DNA of 64,000 nt from Planococcus sp. ISL-110 (GTDB lineage: Bacteria; Bacillota; Bacilli; Bacillales_A; Planococcaceae). The position numbers and the translations under genes are program-made. Within the stretch, counting starts at the first letter, position 1. The number at the start of each line of letters is the position of its first letter. Where the stretch lies: the NCBI RefSeq assembly GCF_018613575.1, contig NZ_JAGGPX010000037.1, positions 25,961-89,960 on the forward strand. Reading direction: 5' to 3'. Of the stretch, positions 36,048-45,291 are shown piece after piece. The notes under the pieces were generated by a model that was given only the letters and a program-made list of their open reading frames with translations, made no database searches and was not told where the DNA came from.

Positions 36048-36938
36048 GTGGACAAAGGCCAAGTCCGTGTATATTCGGTCACTTATGATGTGACCACGGG
36101 AAAAGGTTTTCTAAAAGAATTGCTGAAGCGGATTAAAGGCGTCGACGTGCCAGGACTTGGAGCACAGTTGGCGTTTTTTTTCCTCTTGTCAATTTTTCCT
36201 TTGCTGATTTTCCTGGTTACCCTATTGCCATATATGTCTTTATCGCAAGATGAGGTTTTTAGCTTCATGGAAGAAGTAGTGCCAGGAGAGGTTTATGTAT
36301 TGATCGAGAGCACCCTCGAAGAAATTTTGACGAACCAAAACAGCGGATTATTGTCATTCGGTATATTTGCAACTGTCTGGTCGGCAAGTCTTGGCATGGA
36401 TGCTTTGATCAAGTCTTTGAATCTTTCCTATAACGTAACAGAAAATCGTCCGCTTCTCATTGCACGGGGAATGTCGATTATTATGACGATCTTATTGATA
36501 TTTATTTTAATAGTTGCCTTGGCATTGCCTGTTTTTGGTGAGCAGCTTGGATTATTGATATTTTCATTTTTGGGCTTGGAAGAAGGATTTCTGGCTCTAT
36601 GGAATGCAATCCGTTTCACAATCCCGGTGATTATTACATTTATTGCTTGTGCCATCATCTATTGGTTGGCACCTAATGTAAAGATGAACATTATGAGTGT
36701 TTTGGCAGGCGCCGCATTTGCGGCAATTGGCTGGTTGTTGACTTCTTATTTGTTTTCGATTTACATCAGCAATTTCGGCAACTTTTCAGCTACCTATGGC
36801 AGTATCGGTGGAGTTATCATCCTGATGCTGTGGCTTTATATTTCAGCCATGGTATTGATAATTGGCGGCCAAATCAACGCAGTAATGAAAGAACGACGGC
36901 ATTTTAATAAAAAAAAAGGCATCCTGAATGATCAATAA
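36048..36938 (+). CDS. yfkH: YihY/BrkB-family membrane protein (YfkH-like)
   Basis: A protein of about 296 residues with six helices, of the family once misnamed RNase BN. Segments LGAQLAFFFLLSIFPLLIFL, FGIFATVWSASLGMDALIKSLN and YGSIGGVIILMLWLYISAM are typical. Function unknown. The start is uncertain: GTG 36048 with AGGA six bases upstream is the best choice after the ytxH stop. The frame is open far into ytxH but that part is low-complexity antisense-like sequence. Confidence 0.8.
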   Translation: MDKGQVRVYSVTYDVTTGKGFLKELLKRIKGVDVPGLGAQLAFFFLLSIFPLLIFLVTLLPYMSLSQDEVFSFMEEVVPGEVYVLIESTLEEILTNQNSGLLSFGIFATVWSASLGMDALIKSLNLSYNVTENRPLLIARGMSIIMTILLIFILIVALALPVFGEQLGLLIFSFLGLEEGFLALWNAIRFTIPVIITFIACAIIYWLAPNVKMNIMSVLAGAAFAAIGWLLTSYLFSIYISNFGNFSATYGSIGGVIILMLWLYISAMVLIIGGQINAVMKERRHFNKKKGILNDQ

Positions 36939-36953
36939 TTCAGGGTGCCTTTT
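36914..36953. terminator. Bidirectional terminator between yfkH and the P-type ATPase gene
   Basis: AAAAGGCaTCCTGAAT and ATTCAGGgTGCCTTTT arms between convergent genes. Confidence 0.85.
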
Positions 36954-36954
36954 G

Positions 36955-38823
36955 CTATATATTGCGATTGAGCATGCGCAAGCCATTTAGAATGACCAGA
37001 ATTGTGCTGCCTTCATGGCCGATTACGCCAATTGGCAGCGTGATGGTTTGGAAAAAGTTTGAAATGATCAAAAGAATGATGACAGCAACTGAAAAGAAGA
37101 TATTTTGTTTAACGACGCGCTGCATTTTGCGGGAAAGGCGGATCGAATAGGCAATGCGCGATAAGTCGTTTTTCATCAGGATAACATCAGCAGTCTCCAA
37201 AGCAATATCAGTTCCAGCGCCCATAGCGATGCCTGTTGTCGCCGTCGCCAGAGCAGGAGCATCATTTATGCCGTCACCCGTCATTGCCACATATTTATAC
37301 TTTTCCATCAGCTTTTTCAGCTCTTGTACTTTATCGGCGGGCAGGCATTCAGCGATGTAATCATCGACCCCTGTTTCTTTGGCAATAACAGCTGCCGTTT
37401 TGCGGTTATCACCTGTCAGCATGATGCAGTAGATACCTGCTTTTTGTAATTCTTCAATTGTCGATTTGGTGATATCACGGACTGTATCCTTCAATGCCAT
37501 AGCGGCAAGGATTCCTTGACTGTCCCGAACGAACGTGACTGTTTTTCCTTGGTTGGCCAGTTTCGTCAATAGTCCATTTTCAAAAGCCTCTGCCAGTTGT
37601 TCATCTACAAACTTAGGTTTACCGACCAGGAATTCTTCCTGGTCGATGGTGGCTTTTAAGCCATTGCCCGGGACATCTTCAATGGAAAGGTTCGCCAACG
37701 GAACAATCCCTTTTGACACGATAAAATCATTGATGGCTTTGGCTAGCGGATGATTGGATTGAGACTCGATTCCAGCGATTCTGGCCATCGCGAGTTGAGG
37801 ATCCGCTCCTTTTCGAATGACAAAATCAGTGACTTCGGGCTGGCCGCGTGTCAATGTGCCGGTTTTATCAAAAGCAATGGCTTGAACCACACTTAAATTC
37901 TCGAGATGCATGCCGCCCTTGAAAATAATGCCGCTTTTAGCTCCGTTGGAAATGGCAGCAAGTGTGGCAGGCATGATAGAGGCGACAAGAGCACAAGGAG
38001 AAGCTACGACCAGCAGGACCATGGCGCGATAAAATGTCGTATTCCAATCCCAACCGAAAAGATAATGGGGCACAAACAACATGAGCACGAAAGTGATGAG
38101 TACAACTTTTACGTAGCGGCCTTCGAAGCGTTCAATAAATTGCTGGGAAGGGGATTTCTCACTTTGTGCCGATTGAACCAGATCGATAATTTTCTGGAAC
38201 ATGGTTTCAGAGCTGGGCTTGGTCATTTCCATAGTGATGGCGCCAGACAGATTGACCGTTCCTGCATACATTTCATCCTTTTCATATTTTGAAACAGGAA
38301 GGGCTTCGCCGCTGATTGCGGACTCGTCTACGGCGGTTTGGCCAATGGACAAAACCCCATCCACTGGTATCCGTTCGCCGGGCTTTACCACAATAAGGTC
38401 GCCTGTAGCCAGTTCTTCGAGAGGGACCCGCACGGTTTGCCCTTCTTTAATCAGCCAAGCGGCTTCGGGCTGCATTTCCATTAAGGAAGTGATTTCTTTC
38501 CGGCTTTTGTTCATCGTATAAGTTTCCAGTGCTCCACTTAAGGAGAAGATGAAAATTAGGATGGCCCCTTCTGTCCAGTAGCCAATGATGGAAGAGCCTA
38601 CCGCTGCTAAAATCATCAGGATTTCAACGTTCAGCTGCCCATCTTCAAGTGTTTTCATTATGCCGTATTTGGCTTTGGCATAGCCGCCAATTCCAAATGC
38701 CAACAAATAGGTAATGACCGAATAGGTGAGATATTGTTGGGTTTCCAACGTGAAGGCGATGACAATTAAAATCCCTGAAATAATCGAAGCAATCAATTCG
38801 ATATGTGTTTTAAAAAATGTCAT
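36955..38823 (-). CDS. Heavy-metal P-type ATPase (P1B-4, PfeT/ZosA-like)
   Basis: A 622-residue metal-exporting ATPase with no N-terminal HMA domain. Motifs: actuator ISGEALPVSK, the SPC membrane site in VVASPCALVAS, DKTGTLT, SNHPLAKAI, MTGDGINDAPALA, and HEGSTILVILNG in the last helices. SPC plus HEG(G/S)T marks the P1B-4 group, whose members export Fe(II) or Co(II). B. subtilis PfeT is of this type and under PerR. I see no clear PerR box here. ATG 38823 with AGGTGG is preferred to GTG 38832. Confidence 0.87.
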   Translation of the reverse strand: MTFFKTHIELIASIISGILIVIAFTLETQQYLTYSVITYLLAFGIGGYAKAKYGIMKTLEDGQLNVEILMILAAVGSSIIGYWTEGAILIFIFSLSGALETYTMNKSRKEITSLMEMQPEAAWLIKEGQTVRVPLEELATGDLIVVKPGERIPVDGVLSIGQTAVDESAISGEALPVSKYEKDEMYAGTVNLSGAITMEMTKPSSETMFQKIIDLVQSAQSEKSPSQQFIERFEGRYVKVVLITFVLMLFVPHYLFGWDWNTTFYRAMVLLVVASPCALVASIMPATLAAISNGAKSGIIFKGGMHLENLSVVQAIAFDKTGTLTRGQPEVTDFVIRKGADPQLAMARIAGIESQSNHPLAKAINDFIVSKGIVPLANLSIEDVPGNGLKATIDQEEFLVGKPKFVDEQLAEAFENGLLTKLANQGKTVTFVRDSQGILAAMALKDTVRDITKSTIEELQKAGIYCIMLTGDNRKTAAVIAKETGVDDYIAECLPADKVQELKKLMEKYKYVAMTGDGINDAPALATATTGIAMGAGTDIALETADVILMKNDLSRIAYSIRLSRKMQRVVKQNIFFSVAVIILLIISNFFQTITLPIGVIGHEGSTILVILNGLRMLNRNI

Positions 38824-39027
38824 AAATGCCACCTGTCCTCCCTGAAATTTGTTTCAGCCGGACAAATCCGGAATAAAGCTTTCTGTAAAGGCCCTGACTT
38901 CTGGAGCAAAACGTTAGGAGTCTGTTTATCCTGTATTTTACCATGCTTTCTTCAGATCAAAGAGCTGGAAATCCTATATTGAAGGACAAAAGAAAAATCC
39001 GCTGCTGGACCGGCAACGGATTTTTGC

Positions 39028-39222
39028 TTACTCTTCTTCAGTTGGACGGCCCTGGAACTGTTTCATCTTGTCGTCCAAGTCATCAACCATCGCGATTAAG
39101 CGATCAATATCTTCAAGTTCTGTGTTTTCAGGTTCAATAGCATCTAATACTTCCAAAAACATATTCAAGCGCTGTTTCATATAAGAAACCTGCTGTTCTT
39201 TGTTGGTAATGGATTTTCCCAA
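39028..39222 (-). CDS. SE1561-family small protein
   Basis: A 64-residue acidic helical protein: QQVSYMKQRLNMFLEVLDAI, then NTELEDIDRLIAMVDDLDDK. This matches the small SE1561 family of Bacillales, with no known function. TTG 39222 (MGKSITNK) is chosen because GAGGTG lies 6 bases upstream. The frame runs on to 39276 without another site. Confidence 0.78.
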   Translation of the reverse strand: MGKSITNKEQQVSYMKQRLNMFLEVLDAIEPENTELEDIDRLIAMVDDLDDKMKQFQGRPTEEE

Positions 39223-39503
39223 TTGGTACACCTCATTTCGCATGTTAATCGTAACGGATAATGGAGACGATTTCAATAACTATAGGTAGAACTAATTATT
39301 TTACTAGTTAGTCTATTTTGAATATTTACTTAATATAAAGTTTGTGTTAAATTAAGCTTAATCAAAAGAGAAGGGAGGCCGAAGGGAATCAGCGAAACCA
39401 AACCACAACATCAGGAAATTCAAAAGGAGGGGGTTCGCACATTTCATCGGTGTCTTAGCCGGAAATGGGACTATGAAAAATAACTTAACTGTATATAAAA
39501 TGT

Positions 39504-39550
39504 AAAAGGCTCATCCGCAATCTGACATCAGATACGGTATGAGCCTTTTA
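39504..39550. terminator. Terminator of the OsmC-family gene
   Basis: Long hairpin with arms AAAAGGCTCAT..CCG..ATCTG and CAGAT..CGG..ATGAGCCTTTT, two small bulges, just behind the minus-strand gene. Confidence 0.8.
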
Positions 39551-39556
39551 TGATGA

Positions 39557-39937
39557 TTAACGGATTTCGAAGGTTTCAATGATTTCAATAGAATCCTGGA
39601 CCGACTGCACCATCGAACAGTTTTTTCGGGTCAATTCCAAGATGCGGGGCATTTTTTCTTCATTGATTTCCCCAGTGACGATAAAGTGAAAATGAACTTT
39701 TTCAACCCGATCAGCTTCTTCTTCATTGCGCACAATCTCTTTAACCTCGATTTGAATATCTTCAGCAGGCATTCTCATTTTATCAAGCACTTTTCTCATG
39801 ACTCCACCGCTGCACACTGCCAGTGATGAAACCAGTAATTGATACGGACGGAAGCCGTACTCTTCATTGCTCGAAATTTCGAGCTCACCAAAAGGCAAAT
39901 GCCCGGTAAAGCCGTCTTTGTTCATTGAATAATTCAT
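39557..39937 (-). CDS. OsmC-family protein
   Basis: A 126-residue OsmC/YhfA-fold protein. The two redox cysteines are present, in LLVSSLAVCSGGVMRKVLD and in TRKNCSMVQSV, as in thiol-dependent hydroperoxide reductases. Small YhfA-like members have no settled substrate. GGAGGCG precedes the ATG on the minus strand. Confidence 0.83.
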   Translation of the reverse strand: MNYSMNKDGFTGHLPFGELEISSNEEYGFRPYQLLVSSLAVCSGGVMRKVLDKMRMPAEDIQIEVKEIVRNEEEADRVEKVHFHFIVTGEINEEKMPRILELTRKNCSMVQSVQDSIEIIETFEIR

Positions 39938-40015
39938 CTGTTAACGCCTCCTATGTTAGAATTGTATCTGAATTCTTATTAAATACAAAAGAACGTGCTT
40001 GTTCGGGGAGGCATC

Positions 40016-41194
40016 ATGAAAAGTTTTTTGAAAAGTGACCGTGGCCGGTTTTGGGTTTTGGTGGCCATTGTCTCCATATCCGGTTTTTCTCAAGGGATGC
40101 TGCTGCCGCTGATAGCGGTTATTTTTGAGCAGGATGGCGTTTCGTCTACGTTGAATGGTTTGAGCGCCACCGGTTTATATGTGGGAACGTTAGTGATCGC
40201 ACCATTCATGGAACCCCAGCTGCGAAAGTTCGGCTATAAGCCTTTAATTCTAGTGGGAGGGGGATTGGTTATCCTGTCCCTTCTGCTTTTTCCGTTGTGG
40301 AAATCGGTCTTGTTCTGGTTCGTGCTCCGCATTTTAATCGGGATCGGCGATCAGGCCCTTCATTTTTCAACGCAAACCTGGATCACCAGCACGTCGCCAC
40401 AGCACCGGCTGGGGCGCAATATTGCTATTTATGGAATGTCGTTCAGCATCGGTTTTGGAGCAGGCCCGCTTTTTGTGCCGCTGGTTGAAGTATTTGAATC
40501 GTTGCCGTTTATCGTCTCAGGGCTGCTGTGTCTGGTGGCCTGGTCATTGGTCTTTCTGTTGAAGAACGACTTTCCGGAATTTTCGGGAGCGTCCATGACT
40601 GCAAAAGGAACGTTGGGGCGTTTTAAAGCTGCACTGATCATTGCTTGGGTCGCATTTCTGCCACCGTTGGGCTATGGCTTTCTGGAAGCCTCACTCCATG
40701 CCATCTATCCAGTTTACGCCTTGCGGCAATCGCTGGAAGTAGGAATGGTCTCCATCATGTTGGCTGCTTTTTCACTAGGAGCGATTGCGACACAACTGCC
40801 GCTCGGAAATTTAAGTGATCGGATTGGCAGAAGGAAAGTGTTGTTGCTGATTCTGGCAGGTGGATCGGCTGTATTTGCAATTGCGAGCTTTTACGAATCA
40901 AATGCCTGGCTAACCGTAGGATTCTTTGCACTGGCCGGCATGTTTGTCGGTTCCACGTTTTCGCTGGGCATTTCTTACATGGCGGATTTGATGCCGAAAG
41001 ATTTATTGCCAACGGGCAATTTGTTGTGTGGTATCGCCTTTAGTATAGGAAGCCTGGCGGGACCATCGCTGGGTGGATTGTTTATTGAATACTCGGGGGG
41101 ACTCAGCTTCCTGCTGCTGATCTCCGGAATTTTAATGCTGATTTTGATGCTGATTGCGCTGAAAGGCAATGTGAAAAAAGCACATGCAGTATAA
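40016..41194 (+). CDS. yfkF: MFS transporter (YfkF-like)
   Basis: A 392-residue, twelve-helix major facilitator. The A-motif-like LGNLSDRIGRRKVLL lies between helices 8 and 9, and the N-half loop is EPQLRKFGYKP. Substrate unknown. ATG 40016 (MKSFLKSDRGRFW) lies after GGGGAGGC. Its place near yfkK and yfkH mirrors B. subtilis and supports YfkF. A strong bidirectional terminator follows. Confidence 0.78.
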   Translation: MKSFLKSDRGRFWVLVAIVSISGFSQGMLLPLIAVIFEQDGVSSTLNGLSATGLYVGTLVIAPFMEPQLRKFGYKPLILVGGGLVILSLLLFPLWKSVLFWFVLRILIGIGDQALHFSTQTWITSTSPQHRLGRNIAIYGMSFSIGFGAGPLFVPLVEVFESLPFIVSGLLCLVAWSLVFLLKNDFPEFSGASMTAKGTLGRFKAALIIAWVAFLPPLGYGFLEASLHAIYPVYALRQSLEVGMVSIMLAAFSLGAIATQLPLGNLSDRIGRRKVLLLILAGGSAVFAIASFYESNAWLTVGFFALAGMFVGSTFSLGISYMADLMPKDLLPTGNLLCGIAFSIGSLAGPSLGGLFIEYSGGLSFLLLISGILMLILMLIALKGNVKKAHAV

Positions 41195-41205
41195 AGCAAG
41201 CCGAT

Positions 41206-41252
41206 AAAAAAGCTGGACCAGAGACTAGCAGTCTCTGGTCCAGCTTTTTTTT
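41206..41252. terminator. Bidirectional terminator between yfkF and yfjO
   Basis: 21-bp perfect arms AAAAAAGCTGGACCAGAGACT and its complement around AGC. The type B repeat lies between it and the yfjO stop. Confidence 0.9.
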
Positions 41253-41254
41253 AG

Positions 41255-41357
41255 TGTCCAAACTCCAGCACCTCAAGTCGCTTCAGTCTTACCAGCAATG
41301 GCAAAGCCCACCATTACCGGTAAGGCTTCCAGCGCTAAACGGTCGCTTCCGCTTTTC
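41255..41357 (-). repeat. Structured dispersed repeat, type B
   Basis: Minus-strand copy starting GAAAAGCGGAAGCGACCG on the base after the yfjO stop and ending GGAGTTTGGACA. Central hairpin CTTACCgGTAATGG / CCATTgCTGGTAAG. Differs from the copy at 25820-25939 in both arms, with pairing largely kept. Confidence 0.82.
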
Positions 41358-42722
41358 TCATTTTAATACTAACTTCGTTACCGATTCCACTTGCGCGGTC
41401 TGCGGGAACATATCGACCGGTTGGATATATTCGATCCGGTAGATTTTGGTCAATTGCTGCAAATCCTTTGCCAGTGTGGAAGGGTTGCAAGACGTATAGA
41501 CAAAGCGTTTCGGCTTTACTTTCAAGATGGTTTCCAACAGTGAATCAGCTAGGCCTGTGCGTGGTGGATCAACCGTCAGCACGTCAGGAACAAATCCTTC
41601 ATTGCTCCAGAGCTCCAGCCATTTTTCAGCTGTACCAGTCACATACTTCGCGTCATAGCCCTGTTTTTTGGCATTGGCTTTTGCATCGACCACACTTTCA
41701 TGGATAACGTCCATTCCCCGGATTTCCTTGGCACTGTCTGCCAGCCATAGTCCGATGGTACCGACGCCGCAATAGGCATCGACGACTTTTTCCTGGCCTG
41801 TCAGCTCAGCGGCGCGTTTGATTTCATTGTACAAATGAACGGTCTGTGTCGGGTTGAGCTGGAAAAAGGCACGTGCCGACAAATCGAATGCCAATTCACC
41901 CAGCTCTTCACGGATGGTATCTTTACCGAATAAGGTAACGGTTTCTTCGCCAAAAATCAGGGAAGTTTTTTCTTTGTTGATATTCTGGACGATGGATACC
42001 AAGTTGGTGTCAATTTTCTTCAGGCGTTCAAGCAATAATTCTTTTTGCGGAATCTTTGAGCGCGTTGTCACCAAAACCAATTGAATTTCACCGGTCTTTA
42101 CGCCGGTGCGGACAACGATGGTACGGATGATGCCCTTCATCGTCTTGCCATCGTAGATCGGCATTTTCAATTCTTCCAGAATACGTTTGACCGCATTCGT
42201 AATCACTGTGGTATCCGGATGCTGCACGATGCATTGTTCAATATCCAAAAGTTGATGGGAGCCTTCCGCGAACAAGCCAGCGATGACTTTCGTGCCTTTC
42301 AGGCGTGTCTGGAATTGGCTTTTATTGCGGTAATGCCATGGATCTTCCATACCGATGGTTTTCTCGACTTGGACTTTTGTACCTTTCAAGTACCGTTCCA
42401 ATGCCTGCATGATGAGATCCCGTTTTTCAACCAGTTGCTGGTCATAGGTCATATGCTGCAATTGGCAGCCACCGCATGCTTCGTAGATCGGGCAGGGCGG
42501 TGTCTGGCGGTGAGGAGAAGCGGTACGCATTTTGACGATGCGGGCTTCTGCAAAATTGCGCTTGACTACCGTCACTTGCGCAGTAATTTCCTCGCCAGGT
42601 AAAGCTCCCGGTACAAATACCACATTGCGTTTGAAATAGCCAATGCCTTCGCCGTTGATACCGAGCCGTTTGATGGTCATCGGAAACTTTTGGCCTTCTT
42701 CAATAATGGGTTTATCGTTCAT
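41358..42722 (-). CDS. yfjO: RNA (uracil-5-)-methyltransferase, YfjO type
   Basis: A 454-residue TRAM-containing m5U methyltransferase, paralogue of rlmCD at 8368. TRAM at about residues 10-65; Cys cluster [20 protein letters not shown] motif [17 protein letters not shown]; catalytic Cys412 in [12 protein letters not shown]. The RNA target of the YfjO branch is not known to me. ATG 42722 lies about 10 bases after AAGGAC. GTG 42731 abuts that site. A repeat follows at the stop codon. Confidence 0.88.
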   Translation of the reverse strand: MNDKPIIEEGQKFPMTIKRLGINGEGIGYFKRNVVFVPGALPGEEITAQVTVVKRNFAEARIVKMRTASPHRQTPPCPIYEACGGCQLQHMTYDQQLVEKRDLIMQALERYLKGTKVQVEKTIGMEDPWHYRNKSQFQTRLKGTKVIAGLFAEGSHQLLDIEQCIVQHPDTTVITNAVKRILEELKMPIYDGKTMKGIIRTIVVRTGVKTGEIQLVLVTTRSKIPQKELLLERLKKIDTNLVSIVQNINKEKTSLIFGEETVTLFGKDTIREELGELAFDLSARAFFQLNPTQTVHLYNEIKRAAELTGQEKVVDAYCGVGTIGLWLADSAKEIRGMDVIHESVVDAKANAKKQGYDAKYVTGTAEKWLELWSNEGFVPDVLTVDPPRTGLADSLLETILKVKPKRFVYTSCNPSTLAKDLQQLTKIYRIEYIQPVDMFPQTAQVESVTKLVLK

Positions 42723-42763
42723 GGATATCACGTCCTTCAGTTAATCATCCCCCCATTATAGCC

Positions 42764-43663
42764 CTATTTATAGATATCAGCCAGTGCCGATCGCAAATTG
42801 GGAAACTTGAATTGAAAACCATGCTGTTCAAGGACCGTGGGCAGGACCCGTTGTCCCTCAAGAACCAACTGGCTTTTATCGCCGAGTGCCGTTTTCAATG
42901 CGAATGAAGGAACCGGGATCCAGTGGGGCCGGCCGAGCGCGTGCGCAATTTCTTTGCCGAAATCCTTCATTTGCTTTGGCTGTGGAGCTGCAACATTAAA
43001 TGCACCACTCAACTGATTGTTATCGATCGCAAAAATCAAAGCCCGTGCCGTGTCTTTCACATGGATCCATGACAGCCATTGTTTGCCGGAACCGACTGTG
43101 CCGCCAGCAAAAAGTTTGTATGGCAATGCCATCAGCGGCAGAGCGCCTTCATCTTTTCCAAGAATGATGCCAAATCGGCCGAACGCTACCCGCAAGCCTT
43201 CTTCTTCCGCTCTGGCGGCTAAAATTTCCCAATCGCGTACAGTTTGTGCCAGAAAATCAGAGCCCCGATCGGCGGAAGCTTCTGTATACGTAACGGTTTC
43301 AGAGGGCGGATAAATTCCGATGGCGCTGGCGTTCACAAGGACTTTCGGTTTCTGCTCCAGGTTGTGGATGATCCGCAGCAATTCGTTGGTGGCGCCCATA
43401 CGGCTTGTGTAAATCAGTTTTTTCTGTTCTTCGCTCCAGCGGCCATCGTTTATGGAAGCACCAGCTAAATTGACAAAGGCATCTACGCCTTCCAGTTGTC
43501 TTTCAGGTGTGGCATCTTTAGTCAGCCATTTGACATATGTAACTTTATCGGCAGTGGTTTTTGGATTCCTTGTTAAAATATAGACTTCATCGCCTCTATC
43601 CAGCAGCAAGCGGGTCAATTCTCTGCCTACAAATCCAGTTCCGCCAGTAATTGCTATTTTCAT
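42764..43663 (-). CDS. yfhF: TIGR01777-family sugar-nucleotide-epimerase-like protein (YfhF)
   Basis: A 299-residue extended short-chain dehydrogenase. NAD(P) motif ITGGTGFVGRELTRLL; NLAGASINDGRWS; SAIGIYPPSE and YKLFAGGTVGSGKQWLSWIHV are marks of the TIGR01777 group (SulA-type, YfhF). Reaction unknown. ATG 43663 lies 8 bases after GGAGG. Divergent from recX, as in B. subtilis. Confidence 0.87.
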   Translation of the reverse strand: MKIAITGGTGFVGRELTRLLLDRGDEVYILTRNPKTTADKVTYVKWLTKDATPERQLEGVDAFVNLAGASINDGRWSEEQKKLIYTSRMGATNELLRIIHNLEQKPKVLVNASAIGIYPPSETVTYTEASADRGSDFLAQTVRDWEILAARAEEEGLRVAFGRFGIILGKDEGALPLMALPYKLFAGGTVGSGKQWLSWIHVKDTARALIFAIDNNQLSGAFNVAAPQPKQMKDFGKEIAHALGRPHWIPVPSFALKTALGDKSQLVLEGQRVLPTVLEQHGFQFKFPNLRSALADIYK

Positions 43664-43872
43664 CTTCAACGCCTCCAGTTTTATTATGTAAGTTGAGCAA
43701 ATGGACTTTAACTATCGATTTCCCGCCAATCAGCTCTTTAACATGCAATGCTCTTGCCCCGCTGCACCAACTCTTTCGGGAAGAGACGGTTCAAGGCGGT
43801 GTGTAAAAGGCAAATATATATACAGCATACCCTTTTAAGCGTCAGGCTATGCCATTGTTTGCTTTAAAGGTG

Positions 43873-43878
43873 TATAAT
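43873..43878 (+). promoter_or_regulatory. -10 box of the recX-yfhH-yfhJ operon
   Basis: Perfect TATAAT 26 bases before the recX start. The -35 region (CCATTG, TTGTTT) is poorly spaced. Confidence 0.5.
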
Positions 43879-43903
43879 ACGAGAAGAAGAGAGGTGCCAG
43901 TAA

Positions 43904-44710
43904 ATGCCGATTATTTCAAAAATCACACAGGGAAAGAAAAACCCTGAAAGGTATAATATCTTCTTTGAAGATAAGTATGCTTTTAGCGTGGATGAAGCGG
44001 TGCTTGTCAGGCATCAGCTCACAAAAGGGAAAGAGCTGGACCAATGGACCATCGAAGAAATCAATTTTGAAGATGAAGTCCGAAAAGCTTATAACAAAGC
44101 TTTATTTTACCTTGGATTCCGTATGAGAAGTGAAGGGGAAGTACGCCAAAAGCTGAAAGAAAAAGAATACGGTGATGCCGTAATAGATGAAGCCATCAAG
44201 AAATTGTATACCCATAACTTTCTGGATGACCAGCAATTTTCTGAGGCGCTGATGCGGACACAAATCAACTCAGGCAAAAAAGGCCCGCGTGCAATCCAGC
44301 AGGATATGCAAAAGAGAGGGATTGACAAGCAGATGCAAAAAGACGTTCTGGATTCCTATTCCGAAGAAGAGCAATTGGAAATTGCCAAAGGCCTTGCAGA
44401 AAAAATTGCCATCAAAGAAAAGATGAAAACACCAAGCCAAATCCATCAGAAAATCAGCGATACTTTACTTAGAAAAGGCTATAATTATTCGCTGATCAAA
44501 CTGGCGATTGAAGAACTGGACCTTGAAAAAGACGACGATCAATGGTTGGAGATTGTCACGGAACAGGGAGACAAATTGTGGCGTAAGCACAGTTCAAAGC
44601 TGACAGGCTATGATTTGAAATCAAAAGTTAAACAAGGACTATACCAAAAAGGTTTTCCTGGTGAAGTGATCAATGAATACCTGGATAAAAAGGAGCTTGA
44701 AGATGACTGA
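43904..44710 (+). CDS. recX: RecX, RecA regulator
   Basis: A 268-residue RecX, the long Bacillales form, made of repeated three-helix units (ALFYLGFRMRSEGEVRQKLKEKEYG is one). It binds RecA filaments and limits their activity. GAGAGGTG precedes ATG 43904. Its end overlaps yfhH by 8 bases. Confidence 0.92.
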   Translation: MPIISKITQGKKNPERYNIFFEDKYAFSVDEAVLVRHQLTKGKELDQWTIEEINFEDEVRKAYNKALFYLGFRMRSEGEVRQKLKEKEYGDAVIDEAIKKLYTHNFLDDQQFSEALMRTQINSGKKGPRAIQQDMQKRGIDKQMQKDVLDSYSEEEQLEIAKGLAEKIAIKEKMKTPSQIHQKISDTLLRKGYNYSLIKLAIEELDLEKDDDQWLEIVTEQGDKLWRKHSSKLTGYDLKSKVKQGLYQKGFPGEVINEYLDKKELEDD

Positions 44711-45035
44711 AGAAAAGCGTTACAGTGATATGACTGAACATGAACTTCGCGGAGAAATTGCGCGTCTGAAAGAAAAAGCCAGAAAAGCTGAACAATTGGG
44801 CATCGTCAATGAGTTTGCAGTGCTGGAACGAAAAGCCATGATGGCTGCAGCTTATCTAATTGACCCTGCTGATTTTAAAAAAGGCGAAGTGTACCGGATC
44901 GAGGGAGACCCCAATGTTTATTTTCAAATCGATTACTTAAAAGGCCTGTTTGCATGGGGATACCGGATGGGTGGAAAAAAACATACGGAGGCGCTGCCGA
45001 TTTCCATGCTGCGCCCGTTGAAGGAAGGGAAGTAA
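44703..45035 (+). CDS. yfhH: YfhH, DUF1811 family
   Basis: A 110-residue protein: a helical N-terminal half (HELRGEIARLKEKARKAEQLG) and an SH3-like beta C-terminal half (GEVYRIEGDPNVYFQIDYLKGLFAWGYR). This matches DUF1811/YfhH, of unknown function. AAGGAG precedes ATG 44703. It overlaps recX and is 4 bases from yfhJ, so the three genes form one operon. Confidence 0.9.
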   Translation: MTEEKRYSDMTEHELRGEIARLKEKARKAEQLGIVNEFAVLERKAMMAAAYLIDPADFKKGEVYRIEGDPNVYFQIDYLKGLFAWGYRMGGKKHTEALPISMLRPLKEGK

Positions 45036-45039
45036 ACGG

Positions 45040-45291
45040 ATGAAAGAGATTATTGAACAACTGACAATCGAGTTACTGGAAAAGAATCCGAATTTAACGG
45101 AAGAAAAAGCACGCATATGGATCGAATTGCTCGCTTCTGATTTTGAATCGTCCTATGCGAAAGCAGGATACGATTATCAGGGCACAGCGGTCGTCGAGAA
45201 AGTGATGCGCCAATGGATTGACAGCTATGGCGATAAAATCCACGAATTTGCCAGCACCAATCCAAAATACGCACATTTACTGAAGGACTAA
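45040..45291 (+). CDS. yfhJ: YfhJ, WVELL-family protein
   Basis: An 83-residue protein with the family core ARIWIELLASDFESSYAKAG (WVELL family, B. subtilis YfhJ). Function unknown. The TAA stop lies at the edge of a type A repeat, whose first A overlaps the stop codon. Confidence 0.87.
   Translation: MKEIIEQLTIELLEKNPNLTEEKARIWIELLASDFESSYAKAGYDYQGTAVVEKVMRQWIDSYGDKIHEFASTNPKYAHLLKD

Noticed and set aside
38833..39020. PerR box before the PfeT-like ATPase gene
   Set aside because: Expected from B. subtilis, but no TTATAAT-type inverted repeat is visible. Only short hairpins are seen.
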